Shown here in pieces: positions 23,501 through 35,633 of a DNA stretch of 64,000 nucleotides. Each line of letters starts with the position of its first letter. Position 1 is the first letter of the stretch. Position numbers and translations under genes: made by a program. A model generated the notes under the pieces. The model was not told the DNA's origin. It was given only the letters and a program-made list of their open reading frames with translations, and did no database searches. The DNA comes from Haemonchus contortus (Eukaryota; Nematoda; Chromadorea; Rhabditida; Trichostrongylidae). Where the stretch lies: NCBI GenBank assembly GCA_000469685.2, contig LS997563.1:2051281-2115280 (forward strand). Direction: 5' to 3'.

Positions 23501-23824
23501 AACAGTAATGAGAAGTTCATTCAGGTTGGCTCATGAGACGTTTGTCAGAGACAAAAGCCTTCCGTATTCTATGGATCCACTGATCCTTGTCGGACCGTTC
23601 AGTCAGCCATTTCGCTTAATGTTTACTTCATCGAGTCAGAGGCCCAAGATTGAATTGGATGTTTTGAAGTGACGTTGTGAAGAAGGATCTTATGAGACGA
23701 TACCTTCCTCTTGCATATGAGTGTTATATTTGCTATTTCGAGATAGAAGCGAGGCATTAGCTTTACAGAGAAAGACGTAATGGTCTCCAACTTATCTCTT
23801 GCTTTAAACTCGGCATAGTTGTCC

Positions 23825-24036
23825 ATGATTAAAATATTCTTATGCCGTGCGAGGTTGTCAGTTAGATAAATTTTAATTCTCCAAAGGCCAGGGCTCCACC
23901 GCTGAAGGATTTTATATCCGGTTGGGCGGTGGAACCCTGGCCTCTGAAGAAGACGATAGCGTCGAAACGTTAGACCGTTAGACTAATAAATTGTTCCAGT
24001 TAACAACCTCGCACGGCACAATAATGTTTTAATCAT
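23825..24036 (+). mobile_element. 212-bp inverted-repeat element carrying a hammerhead-ribozyme core
   Basis: The ends are about 50-bp imperfect terminal inverted repeats, each containing GCCGTGCGAGGTTGT. Inside, 23885-23902 pairs with 23926-23943 (17 of 18 bp), forming a stem I. It is followed immediately by CTGAAGA (23944-23950), a 4-bp stem II GACG-ATAG-CGTC (23952-23963) and GAAA (23964-23967). This is the conserved catalytic core of a hammerhead ribozyme in type I order. The 5' strand of stem III and the NUH cleavage triplet, expected just before 23885, read CTCCAA and do not pair with ACGTTAGA, so this copy is probably not self-cleaving. Confidence 0.7.
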
Positions 24037-24039
24037 ACA

Positions 24040-27000
24040 CCTCGTGGTCATAGGCTTGGCAGCTACACCAAAAGCGTTATGAAAGCAGTTACCGAGTAAT
24101 GACAATCATGCTCCTTTGTCTCACTTCTCCTTAATACCTTATGGCATCAAAACGTCTTTTTCATCATACTTTCCTGAAGACTGGTTATTTCGACTACTTT
24201 TTACTCAATTTCGTTTTACTTTTTACTCATTAAGAACATCGCTTCCTCTTCCCAAGACCATCTATTGTCCTCGATTCAACCCGATTTGCTAGAAATTTCC
24301 ACATTAGATAGTCAGGGCAGATTTCAACTTCAGGTTTTTCCTACTTTTCTTCGTTTTCCTTCCTTTTTTCTTTCTCTTTCTTCTTTTCATTTCATCCTTT
24401 CCTCTGCATTTCTCTACCGTTTGGTAATGCAGCAAATTCAGAAGGAAGTGGTTCCTAGACTTTTGGTAGCACAGTTATATGGGCCTCCACTAGCATCCAC
24501 ATAATGCTAATTCTGATCCTCTTTCTCGTCGTATGACAACCTTGGTCCTCAGTTGTTTAGACGTTTTCATCCGGGTGAGACTTTTGGGTCTCGCTCAATG
24601 TCATAAGAGCCGGTGTATCCGAAGAGTAATCACAGGTGGTAGTCCGCTCGACAGGGTTTCACACAACTGCAGCTACGATCATATTCCAATGTGGAGGCGA
24701 GGCGCACTTAATCGGCTTCAACATCAACTTCTGCAAACCAATCCAATGCCAGAACTAATCAGCTCATTGTCTCCGCTCAACTTGGATTGAGAGTGTTCTG
24801 GTGTTCATCGCCTTTGCTCGACTTTGGATTGAAGGTGTACAGTTGTTCATCCGGCTTCAAGACGGTTGAGACAACAAGACAATCTTGCTATTATACTAAC
24901 TACTCTAATTCGTGATTTATAAGTTTCCAGCCAGAGAAAATGATTGGCAGGGGCATCAAGAGTTTCAAGTTAGCTACTACTTTGCATGAGCAGATTCCAA
25001 GACCCCGTCGGGTTCTCTATGGGGAAATGAAAAATGTGAATTAAGTCGCATATGTGCGTGCGTTCTTTACGACACAGCTCGTAATTCGATTCGTAGTAAG
25101 AAAACACGAAATTAATTCATTAGCTACTCGAGAATTTTTATGTTCCCTCTTGAAGACGTACGACGCGGTCTCAGCGATCTCTGCGTGCTGAAAGTAGTCG
25201 ATTTGCAGCAGGTAATTATGTAAAGTCACTTCTGTCGTTCATCTCGTGTTACGAATATTTATATTTAAAGGAGTTAGTGTATTTTTGACTGAGATCGATG
25301 AAATCGCCTTCATTGAAGTCCTTTCGGTATGCTGAGGGAGCTAGCAATGGTGTCGAATTGCTTGTATGAATGGCTAACTTTCCGTCAAAGCAAAAGTCGA
25401 AGGGGTGAGAGCCAAGATGAAGATAAACCAAAGGCACCCAAAGTTCTTCAGAAGGCTCCCCATCGTAGAACCATTGCCCAGGAGTCACCCTTACTTCCTC
25501 TGTCAAGTTTCAGAGTTACGCAGGATCCTGGCAGTTCTTGTAAAGGAAAGGGAAGTTCTGGGATGGAGCACGGTTGGTCAAGCTAAAACCTCGAAGATAC
25601 GATATCATCTACCATATGAAAAGTGCCACGTAGTCGGCCACCCAATCATTTCTGGATAATCATAAAGATAAATAGAATGGTCCTTGACAACCCAGCGAAA
25701 TATTCCTCCCAAGTGCCCTAGTATGTGAAGTGTGAACAAAGTATGAACGAAGCAGGAGATACAGTGGATGGAAAGTTCCCCCGTTGCCCTTTTATACTCG
25801 AAACTTCACACACGCATTTCAGATACGTAAATGATTTCATTTCAATTATGAGAACTTCTTGATTGTTCCCAAGATGAAATTCTCCCACTCGATTCGGGGA
25901 GAACTGGGACCTCCAATGTTCCTCAATTATTACGTTTGAAAGTCGTATACGTAGCCTACCCTGACGATGTACAAAGCTCAGTGTAGATCATGGGTTGGCC
26001 AGAAATACATTCGCCGAAGGGATTTTTCTTGGCTGTCTCGAGTTTTAATGGAGCGAATTCATTTTCAATTATTAATGAGCATAATCTACTAATTTGTTTT
26101 CGCCGTGTCACCGCATCGCTTATCGTTGAGGTCTTCGAATTTCATCTGCAGCAAATTCTGCCCAGCATTCAGTGCATCGAGATGAAGTGTTTTCAAACGG
26201 ATTGTGTTTGCCAGTGTCCGCAATCTTCGCAAACTTACTTGTTGTTTTCTGCGCATTCTCAAATTTGTCTGTGGACCAGAGACGCTTCAGAAAAGTACAG
26301 CTAGTCTGTTTCGATCGGCCCTATGGTCATCCTGAATCGAATTCTGAGTTGCTTCGGTACTACCTAGAAATGAACCAAGCAGGAAAAATCACTTTGTAAT
26401 GGTCTGCTGGCTAGCCAACCCTTCTACAGCCATACCGTGTCTGCTAAGAAATGACAAAAAGGTGCTTGTCCCTATCCGAATGATCCTGCTACCGGGAAGG
26501 CCAATTGGGCGTTGGATGCACCTCATAGTTTACAATGAATAATAATGGAAGAAGTCTGATTCCTCTTTGTTACTTCACGGATCTCTTCTTCCTTGACTTT
26601 TTCTTTCGTCAAAATGGAACCAGTGGCTTCAGAAGGAGGTCAGTCGCAGTTCTCAGGGTCGCATCTCAAATTCATTTTTTTCAATTTTTTCGACCCTCAT
26701 TTTTGAATGGTGAATTTCATTTTTGTGAAACGAATTCGGTTTTTTTTTCATAGACAACGCTTTCCATTCCTCATATTACGTAGCGACGAGCCAGTTGCGG
26801 AAATGCAATGCCGGGAACGTGTGAAGAAATTCCACCAGACAGCTTGAGGCTAAATTTGAGATTTTTTAATTATTTCAGCCGTCTCAATCTCAATCTTTCA
26901 TTGAATTGCGATTACTGCTTTCATACACATTCTTTTGCATTCTGTTTATCTTTCTTGGCCAACAACCTTCCTTGACCGCCCCTGTTAGGGCTTAGAAGTT

Positions 27001-28740
27001 TTTTAGTTCTGTAGCCGATCGAAGGTGTTCTACTTTGTTTGCAAAGCTTCTCTTTTCTTCTCTACTGTAGAAAATTCTGGGAGGATGTAATCTGGGAAGT
27101 TGGTCTGCCAGCTCCAGGAGACGCCCATCGGTCCAGTGCTAATTATGAGATAACTAGTTTTTCTGTCATGTATATGCGATGCTTCGACTTACTTAAGTAA
27201 TGTGATTCAATAGCACTAGCGAGTCATTCGAAGGCACGCCATGCAATTGGTACTCACTTCAGTATTGTAATTGTATTTGAGTGGCTAGCAGGGCCCTACC
27301 AAGACATTTGAGAAAACTTGACAAAATGTTTGCCAAGTTCCCTTTACCAGTTAAGGACCCCACTGGTTCACCCTGAGACATCATTGGCTTGGGCAGAGAC
27401 AGTCCGTCAGGATAATACGGTTGTTCATGATGCTGTCCGCATCGATAGCTATTTTACCTGTCTTCTGAAGTACCACATAAATTTCCCACTTCACTGATGG
27501 CTGCTGTAAAGGTCAATCAGTTGAGACAATGGGAAAATTCCAAGGCAAGGCTTCAAAGCCTCGCTATATGGCGTAGTCACTTTACTATAACCAGCAGAGA
27601 AGGTTTTTGAAGTTACCCCTTGCTTGATTAAGTTGTGAAAGCCACCAGAAGTTGAACAAGCTACAGTACCCCATCCGGTCCGTTCATCCAATGTTTTTCA
27701 AAGCGTTCGGCTCGAGTCTGAATTTCAGTGGTGCGAAATTGAATACGCCTGTTTGTCGCCGTCGTCGTTGACGTGGCGACCGCTCACCATCACTCCCTCG
27801 CCTCTGTATTTCCCTAAATATATTTTTCAGCAAAATTGTTTTCACAGGAACGCCGAACGAAATTTGAAACCTCGCCGCCATCGTCATAAGCTCGCTGTGG
27901 GCTCATGAAAACGGCCAATTATAGTAGGTGCAGTGTGTTACTGAAATCCTGCTGTTGTCATCGCCAATTTCCTCTTACCAAGCAATTCCTTTTACTTTTT
28001 AGCCAGCCGGTTTAGAATTCGTTCATGGAAACTTTTCTTTTTAAAGACCACTGGAATTCTTAGGAATAATCTAATAGGTTTTTGGTATTTTGAAAGCCTC
28101 ATTTTGATGATTAAATAGTCAAAAAAGGTTTGGAAATATTCGATTTCTCCTGAATTTTCGAACTTCAATGCACATTTTCATTCATGAAATGCGAGACAAA
28201 TGGACATAGTTGGTCGGTTTGCATAGAGTGCACTTTGTTCTCAGTATTCTTTCAAACTTTTTGTAGGGTAGGTAAAGGAAGTAGCAAGCAAGCAAGCACA
28301 CGTAAGGCTTCGAATCCCGTCCGAAGCCGAAGTTTTGCTCACAAATCGCCATCTTTGTAAGTCATTGATCATTTCTTGAGCACTTACAATGGTTCAATTT
28401 CGATCACTTTCTGGATGTCTTTGGAGTGGCTCCACAAGGTTCACAAATACGAACCTTTCTATAACTTCCGAGGGGATACGATCCGCGCTGTTGACAGCAG
28501 CACTTTCTGTCTCTGTTCTTTGTTATAAAGGTTCAACTGTGTTCAAAAAACACTACTTAGATTATTTTATGAATTTTCAATGCTCTCAACTTGTACGTAA
28601 TGATGAGAGGGTGTGAGTGAATTTGAATGTTAGTGTAGTAAACTATACTTTTCTCTAAAAAGCATAAGTGAGAATTGAAACCCCGTCCTAGATGTCCTAG
28701 ATGTGGATATTCCTCATTATATGTCAACCTTGAGAACCTT
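24040..28740. other. Intergenic with scattered weak open frames
   Basis: Weak, unrecognised frames occur at 25249-25506 (-), 26107-26304 (+, Cys-rich) and 26172-26399 (+), with overlapping alternatives and no convincing splice sites. A GC-rich patch at 27720-27900 (-, ATG start, Arg-rich) could be a first exon. A diverged tandem pair (CTCAACTTGGATTGAG and CTCGACTTTGGATTGAA, 24777-24850) is present. At 28305-28322 CTTCGAATCCCGTCC resembles a Pol III B box without a matching A box. Confidence 0.3.
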
Positions 28741-29048
28741 GAGATAAAAGATAAAGCCCAAAGTGTTTGGCGTCGACGATTCCCGTTTTCGGATACGCCG
28801 GCTATCTGACTTTTGTTCAAGATCATAGTGGCATTTTGAAAGCGTATTTGGTCTATATAGTGACCTGAGGCGGCTAACCAAAGTAGTACAAGTTACTGAT
28901 TTAACCTCCCGAGCGAGTGTGATACTAATTTGATACTAGTTCGAAGGGATGAAAGTCTCGGTTGTCCAGGACGGATAACGATCCGATATTCCCCGATCTA
29001 TACGCTTGTGGTGTGGTGCAACTCACCACTACACTTACCCCGCCCTTT
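28741..29048 (-). mobile_element. tRNA-derived SINE, family 1, copy B (near full length)
   Basis: The minus strand matches the family from the head (GGTAAGTGTAGTGGTGAGTTG) through the CAACCGAGACTTTCATCCC block and the GTACAAGTTACTGATTTAACCT-like central block (read on the plus strand) to the ATAAAAGATAAAG tail at 28744. It is diverged but continuous. Confidence 0.7.
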
Positions 29049-29639
29049 CAGCCTCAAGATACTCACAATCAATAAAAAAACTATGAATAAGGGGTCTAAA
29101 TTAAAAAATTAGTCATGGAAAGTGCTACTGGCCAGAAGGTCAAGTGTAGGGAGTTTGCGAAAATTCCACTAGACTCTGAAGCAGGCTGATTCTAGCTAAT
29201 AATATCAACTGATCTTTGACGGGACTTACCAAAATTCCCAAAATCCTATGCGGAAGGATTTCCGGCTCTTCACATTTTTGCATGACTGCGGAAGTTTGCT
29301 GACGGTTTTTCAAGACTTGCTTTCAATCTCGTTAATTCATATCATCTTGGATTCACTACTATCATGCAGATTAGTCAATCTGAGAGTGGCGCTGATCTTT
29401 AAAGGTTGATGAGATTGCCGTGACCACGCCTTCAGCAAGGATTCTTCTGACATTTAAAGGGAATCAGTTCCTAGCTCTGTCATTACATGCCCTTCATGAG
29501 CTTGGGAGCTGGCCGCTTAGAGACAGTCGACTTAGAGGTTACCCTTAGAGCCCCTCAACTTTCGAATTCTTTGACCAAGTTATTCTCGTTGCTACTCATA
29601 CGGCAAACCAACAACCTCCGCTTCGTCTATCTTACTCAT

Positions 29640-30243
29640 CTCTTGTAGCAAATATTGGGGGTTTAGAAAATGTCCCTTTCAAATTCAGCCATAAGTTTAG
29701 ATTTTTCAAGAATGTTAAGGAAGTTTCCATATAATTACTTTATAAGGACCCTGCCCAGTTGTATACATAACTGGCCCTCTCTCCCTTGCCTATTTATCCC
29801 TATAATGGCTAAGTCGACTCTCTCTATTCGTCACGCTTTGCTTGACAAGTTCGAGTCCTATTATTTCTCTTCTGAGACCTTCGAAAGTGAGGCGAACTAT
29901 GCAGTCCTAAAGACCTTTTGAACGATCGTCTAGTTTCATAAGACGATCAACTGAAGTAGCTGAAGAATAACTGGATAGAGTCTCTATGAAGTCCTTCTAT
30001 GATAACTTCCGGAACTTTCCAGGAAGGTCTGAACTTTTGCGATCGACAGGCACTTCCAGATTTTCCCCATGGAAAAATTGTGAGAACTTGAGCTTTGATA
30101 GCCTTACTGTGACTGTTAGTGGGGAAAGATCTTAGAGCATTAAAGGCAGAACTGGACTGGGAATTGATCGTACTTGAAAGCTTTTCTAAAAGGGTTTCTT
30201 GGCTTTTCACAACTTCCCATTTGACTTGGTTTCTATACTCCAA
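29640..30243 (-). pseudogene. Decayed minus-strand ORF, mobile-element-like
   Basis: A 98-codon frame (30243-29947; for example KWEVVKSQETLLEKLSSTI and FRPSWKVPEVIIEGLHRDS) is followed at lower coordinates by a frame with only a few stops (VRLTFEGLRREIIGLELVK and NFLNILEKSKLMAEFERDIF). The pattern is similar to the tracts at 14.7-17.1 and 20.0-20.6 kb, which may be relatives. No family-specific motif was seen. Confidence 0.3.
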
Positions 30244-33200
30244 GCCTTATTAGTTCCTTGATGTTTCTTTCTCGAAAAAATCTAATGAATGATTTTTTTT
30301 AAATCAGCGTGAAGTTGGGTCGATTGCCTTACATATGGTCGAGTAATCCTTTATGGGTGTCTACATCAATTATGTACACCTTTCAATCGTCTATAGTAAA
30401 TCAAGAGGTGCCGGATTCTTCGGGAGAATAAAAGATTTAGGCTCTAATAAGCATGAAAACTCCAATCAAAGTTCCTGAATCAAGGGTTGGAAAATATTGA
30501 AATAATAAAGCAAATGAAATAATAAAGCAAAAGGAGCTAAACATTTCCGTGTTTGTTTTCGGAGGGTTGGACTTAAACCCAAAATCCAGGAATGGGTTCG
30601 ATTAGAAAATCTTCTCAACAGGCATCTAGACCCTTTTCAATTACTTATAACAAATACAACCATCACTTTCTAAGATAATCGTAATTCCTTCAGGCAGTTT
30701 TTTTTTGGCAAATTCTATCAAATTAATGGATAATCGAGTAAAAATTCTGATTGAGAGTTTTGTAATGTATTCAAAATGTCGGACTATATCGGATGATATT
30801 TTAGCTTTCCTAGATTGCTCATCGCAGCAAAGTGCGATTTTTCGAGAAGCTTCCCTTGAAGCAGATATAGATTGCCATTGAAATCCTGCGATAAGCCATA
30901 AAAAGAGTACACAGCTGAAAAAGTGTTCCCTAAGCCCTAAGAACAGTCGTCAAACTGAGATTATCACTCACAAGCCTTGATCTAATCCTCAATTCGATTC
31001 GCTTTCGTGAAGGCGAAAAAGCTCAAACTTCATCTCAAGCCTCGATTAGAGCTCAGCAAGCGATCCTCTTTTGCTGTACCCTCGATCCTCAAGATTTGCT
31101 GGCAGCTAGGCCCATATGGAACACTGAGTTGCACATCTACTGACTTTCTCAACTAGTTTTATCGGCCGAAACCAGGACTTAAACACGATTCCAAATTAAA
31201 CCTCGAGAACGGCGCTTTTTATGTTGGGACTGGAACATTGCTATGAGACTTTGTCAGACCATCCAGATGAGTTTGAAGTGAATCAAAGTCCTGATGGTTT
31301 GGGGAAAGCTTCTGTATGCATAGCTATGGGAAGCTCAGCATTTTCCAAATCTAGACTGAAATTTTCTTTGAAGTCTGTCCTCTGTGGCGAAAGTCGTTGA
31401 ACATTTATCTCTAAGAATACTTTAGGTCCCTATCCTGTAGATACTTTATTACACTGTGAATGGCTATTGTAGGTTCAGTTAATTTTCAGCTTTCCTGGGT
31501 TTCAAAGGTAAAGCGTTTTGAGGGAAACGTTCAGAGGAAGTTCCAATCAAAATTTCTCTACTTTCTCTCGCTTTCGAATGTTTTGTCCGAAAAGGGCGAC
31601 ACGCATATCGGCTTTCCTAGTTCTATATACATTTCACACTTGCCAGTGTCTCAAATTTCATTTTGAATGTTTTTTTCAAGATGAAATAGAAATCAACCCA
31701 AATGTGGTCGTAGCCGTTTCGGAGGGACGGTTTTGTATGCTTACTTGGGAAGGCATTGTACCCTATTCCGACTTTGAATCCAGGCCAACCGCTTTCTAAT
31801 TCATGATCTAATCACAAGGACTTTCAAGTCGGCAGAAAAATTTATAAAGAGAGGGTGGATGGAGACATTTTACAAAAATATGCAAAGCTTTGCGAAGGGA
31901 AGGGATTAGCTTATTAATGTTGGCCTGTGCTTCGGGACTGCGCCAGAAATATGACCTTCGGGGTTGTTATGCCGTTCACAGAATTGTGTATTTGACTTAT
32001 ACATTGGTTACTATTGTCTTGTGTAGCCCTAATTCATTTTTTCACTACTTCGAGAAACCCAAACGCATCTGGGGAGGTCAAAGAAAATTTCGGTCTATTA
32101 CTCTTCTGCATTGTATTCAATCCTGCACATTGGAGCTCAAAATGAAACATCAAAACATATTGGATGATACAACACGATTTCAATGCTTTCTTCGGAGATT
32201 GAGGCAGTGGTAGAAAGCGCCACAACCAAGCGTCTCGCCAACGGATTAGTGCCCGCTGAGATTATCTATAGGCCTTATCTCTAAAAGGTCTGAAAGGTCA
32301 AGCTTATCGCTTGCAACAAAAGGGCTGAGTTCATCTGTTCCTTCATGTCATCATATGAGCCAATTGTGCATACAATCACAATCAGAGCTCTCAATGGACT
32401 TGAAAAATGGGGTTCCTTATCCGAAGAATGTCCAGTCAAGTATATTTTTCCCAAGTTGTTGCATTCACGTTCAATAAAATTCTGGTACCACCTCAGAATC
32501 TTCAAAGAACTGAGTGACCTGCCCGTTCGGGAGATGGGTAAGCCTGAATGCACACTTCACGATGATTGCTGTACCTAGTTTTTGAGGAATAGCAGCAGTG
32601 GTAGTTCAGAATAATGCAAAAGTACAGAAAACGCGAAATCGGGGTATTCAGAAAACTGTAGGGCCTAAAAAAGGTAGTAAATTCTGTATTTAGACGAGAG
32701 TGGGACTACAAAGGTTGCATGAAAGGGGAACTGAGCGAGTTGTTCAAATTTTGGCACCATTGCGCTCACTGGCTACAGAAGCTGCCTGCTTGCAAGGTGT
32801 GGGTCCTGATGCGAATAGTGCAGCCCTAGTTTTCAAACGCTTGATAACTCGTTCGCCTTGTATGTGTACGTCGGCTAAGTCGGTTTCAGGGCTCTTATTA
32901 TTCCCTATCTCGTCCGTTTTCCAATATGACAACTTCCCTTAGGCTATCCTCGGTGGGAACAGGTGCATCTGAGGAAGAAAGCTCAGAGATAATTTTTTAA
33001 CGTGGACTACGCCTCAAGTATTAGGTTGCGCCATAGGTGATGACGTGTTTTTTTTTTTTGATAGGAACGTCTTCATTTGAATCCCTATCCTTGTTGTTGT
33101 GTTACTGGATGCTCCTGAATGTACACTGTAGTTTTCCTAAGGGATCTACTCCCACTTCTACATTCGTTATAATTTGGGTTGAATTTCAGTTACACGAAAT

Positions 33201-33960
33201 TGGAGCTCCAGCCTGCAACAGAAATTAGCCTAATTGACACTTGAATAAAGCCCTACTTTCACCAGAAGAAAAGAACTCTTCACTGAATGTCGACCTATTC
33301 TGAGCAAGTTGTCCTTAGATCTCCCACCTTGTCCCGTAGGATAGCGATTTTTCTAATTTGATTTGTAATGCGGGCTTTCGTCAGCGGTAGTTGTCCCATT
33401 GAAATTTCTACAGTACTCCAAGTTTCTTTTTGTATGTATCTATTTTCGCTTTTAATTCTGTTATAACTCAATTTGGGCGATTGGGGTTATTTCAGAATTG
33501 ATTTCCCGCTAAAATGTCACAAACAGTACAACAAGTGATGTAGTACCCATCTTCACATACCACCTTTACTTGACGTTCCGCCAGTTTACTCGTCTTTTGC
33601 ATCCGGAGTTTTCCACAATAACCGCCACGATTTGACGGACAACTATCTAGTTGTGTAAGAAAAAGTCAAATTTTTAAAAAGATGAGGAGTTACCCAGCTT
33701 GGTGGGTGATTCAACACTTGGTCATCGAGGGAGATAATAGTACCATATGGTATCAACGTTTGATTTTCTTTTGGAGTGGAGACAGGGATCTCATTTTGTG
33801 TCCGTTTGACTATTTTATCCTGACTGAATTTTCATCTTGCAAGCATGATATTTTAAATACTTTATAACCATCTCTTTAGCGTGAAAGGGCTTAAAACTCG
33901 GATCATTCGCTCACAGTAGATATGGCATATATGATAGATGAATTTCTTCAATAGGAAAGA
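30244..33960. other. Intergenic or decayed repeats
   Basis: A tandem GAAATAATAAAGCAAA duplication lies at about 30498-30530. Open frames at 31460-31799, 31890-32213 and 32281-32578 are overlapping and unrecognised. A repeat with core GTGGGTCCTGATGCGAATA at 32797-32818 also occurs near 3570 and 3791. A poly-T run lies at 33047-33059. No gene can be supported. Confidence 0.35.
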
Positions 33961-34889
33961 CAAAGTACGGAGACTCCACCATCCACTAACTAAAAGACTT
34001 ACCGTCTGTTACCGAATTGTTTTCTTTAACTCATCACGAGGTTTGTAAACAAGCTTTATTAGGCTGACTTTCGGCGGAGTCGCCTCTTCTTCAGAGCCAG
34101 GTTTAGTAACAGAACAATTATGCCGAGTTCATAAAAAGCCGTACCTGGAAGTTAATTAATTTTGGTTCCCATAGAAAACACTCATATAAAAACTGACATT
34201 ATTAACAGTAAAATAAAAAGGAAACCTGTGCAGCAGTTGTAGGCCACTGCTCTAGCCCTGTACGCAGGAATATATTTAGGTTTTTGAGTGGTGTCTTGGG
34301 AGCGTAAATAGTTCTGAAAAGATCTCTTTCTTAGACTTTGCAGGAATGTGCAATGATTGAATGGATATTCGGAGCAAAAACTACTTTTTCCAGGGTGAAT
34401 GACTCAGATACATATTAAATGACTTATCCGGCAATCGCACGCTATGGCGCTGGTGGTCAAGCTCAAGTCCCAACTGATAGCCTGCAATTCGGTGGAGTTT
34501 CTCATTTCACGGGATCATAGGCTCAACGTTATAACTCCCAACCGTGGGGTACTCCAAAATCGATCTCATTGAATGATAGGCTCCAACTTTTTACATAGAT
34601 TTAGGACGAAATCATGAACCAACGTTGATTCCACCTTCAACTTTCCTCTCGAACTCTATTTTCCGACCACCTCAATTCCTCTGGATCATGGATGGAGCCA
34701 CATAGTTTCCCATCATTATTCATGTCTTGAAGACTTCTTTTGAATCATGGCCAATATTCTTACCCTCAGAACACAGATTCTTTGCTGTAAGCCCGCATAA
34801 ATTTGCAATATTCAAGCACATAGCGCGTTTTTCATACCGGAAACTGAGTTGAACGAAAACCTCAACCATGGTGGAGTCTCCGTACTTTG
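33961..34889. mobile_element. 929-bp element with perfect 22-bp terminal inverted repeats
   Basis: The left end (33961-33982, beginning CAAAGTACGGAGACTCC) is exactly the reverse complement of 34868-34889. No long ORF lies between, so this looks like a non-autonomous DNA transposon. No obvious target-site duplication was seen. It contains the hammerhead-like segment 34040-34148. Flanking outward sequence differs on the two sides. Confidence 0.6.
34040..34148 (-). ncRNA. Hammerhead-ribozyme-like core, copy 2
   Basis: On the minus strand: stem I arms CCAGGT (34148-34143) and ACCTGG (34102-34097), then CTGAAGA (34094-34088), stem II GGCG-ACTC-CGCC (34084-34073) and GAAA (34072-34069). The following AGTCAG can pair at five of six positions with TTAACT, which lies just before the first arm. 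Two extra bases between stem I and the core, and a stem I loop of about 40 nt, make activity doubtful. The downstream text CTAATAAA...ACCTCG is shared with the 23.8-kb element. Confidence 0.5.
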
Positions 34890-35031
34890 CAGGTGCATCT
34901 AAAAATTGTTTCCCTTGTCCATCCCTAGTCTTCAGTTCTTATATTACTTGAGTTTCTCGAATTCTACTTTAGGACCGATTTACGGACTTTTTAGCATGGT
35001 GTCGTTGATTTTAGATCATATCCACTCAAGT

Positions 35032-35220
35032 GTGCAGATATAGTGTAGTGACAAGTGGCGCTCTATCTCACATGCAAGGTCACGGGTTCGAATCCTGGCT
35101 CGATATCCGCATGAGCCGATCAAGCCTTCCATCCCTACGAAGGCAGGCTAATTAGAACCAGACTCACTGGGAGGAAGAAAAGCATTCATTTGAGCATGGA
35201 CTGGATTGATCTACTTATCT
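35032..35220 (+). mobile_element. tRNA-derived SINE, family 1, copy C (3'-truncated)
   Basis: The head is well preserved: GTGTAGTGACAAGTGGCGC (A-box region) and CGGGTTCGAATCCTGG (B box), then the AAGCCTTCCATCCC block and GGAGGAAGAAAAGCATTCA. Similarity fades near GATCTACT. It lies head-on to copy D, about 110 bp away. Confidence 0.75.
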
Positions 35221-35331
35221 TTACTCTAACCTTAACCCAATCGAATCTGGAAGGAGAGCGGGGGAGAGGGGTTCCCGGCTTCCTACTCATGACATATCCA
35301 TCCCCATGTATTTCACATCTTTGCTGGTCAT

Positions 35332-35633
35332 AAAAGATAAAGGATAAAGTTTGGGGTTAATCAATCCCGTCTGAGGGATGCGCCCCGCACTCGACTTCCA
35401 TTGAGAATCGTAGTGGCGTAATGAGTGCATATGTGGCCTATACAATGACCAGCGGTGGCCAGCCGATGTACAAGTCAGTGCTTTTATCCTCCCATACAAG
35501 TCTGGTACCAATCAACCGACCCCGGCGGGATGGAAGGCTTGGTTGGCCTAGGCGGGCATCGATCCGGGGCTTCGAACCCATGACCGGGCGTGTGATATAG
35601 TGCGCCACTTGCCACTACACCACCTTCGCCCAT
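35332..35633 (-). mobile_element. tRNA-derived SINE, family 1, copy D (reference, with target-site duplication)
   Basis: Best-preserved copy. The direct repeat TTTGCTGGTCAT flanks it (35320-35331 and 35635-35646), defining the ends. On the minus strand: the tRNA-like head GGTGTAGTGGCAAGTGGCGC, B box GGGTTCGAAGCCC, a body with CCAAGCCTTCCATCCCGCC and GACTTGTACATCGGCTGGCC, CGGGATTGATTAACCCC, and a CTTTATCCTTTATCTTTT tail. It is about 300 bp with a Pol III type-2 promoter layout. It cannot fold as a functional tRNA. Confidence 0.85.

Noticed and set aside
23944..23967. An active self-cleaving ribozyme at this exact locus
   Set aside because: The NUH cleavage triplet and the 5' strand of stem III do not match; only the core and stems I and II are intact.
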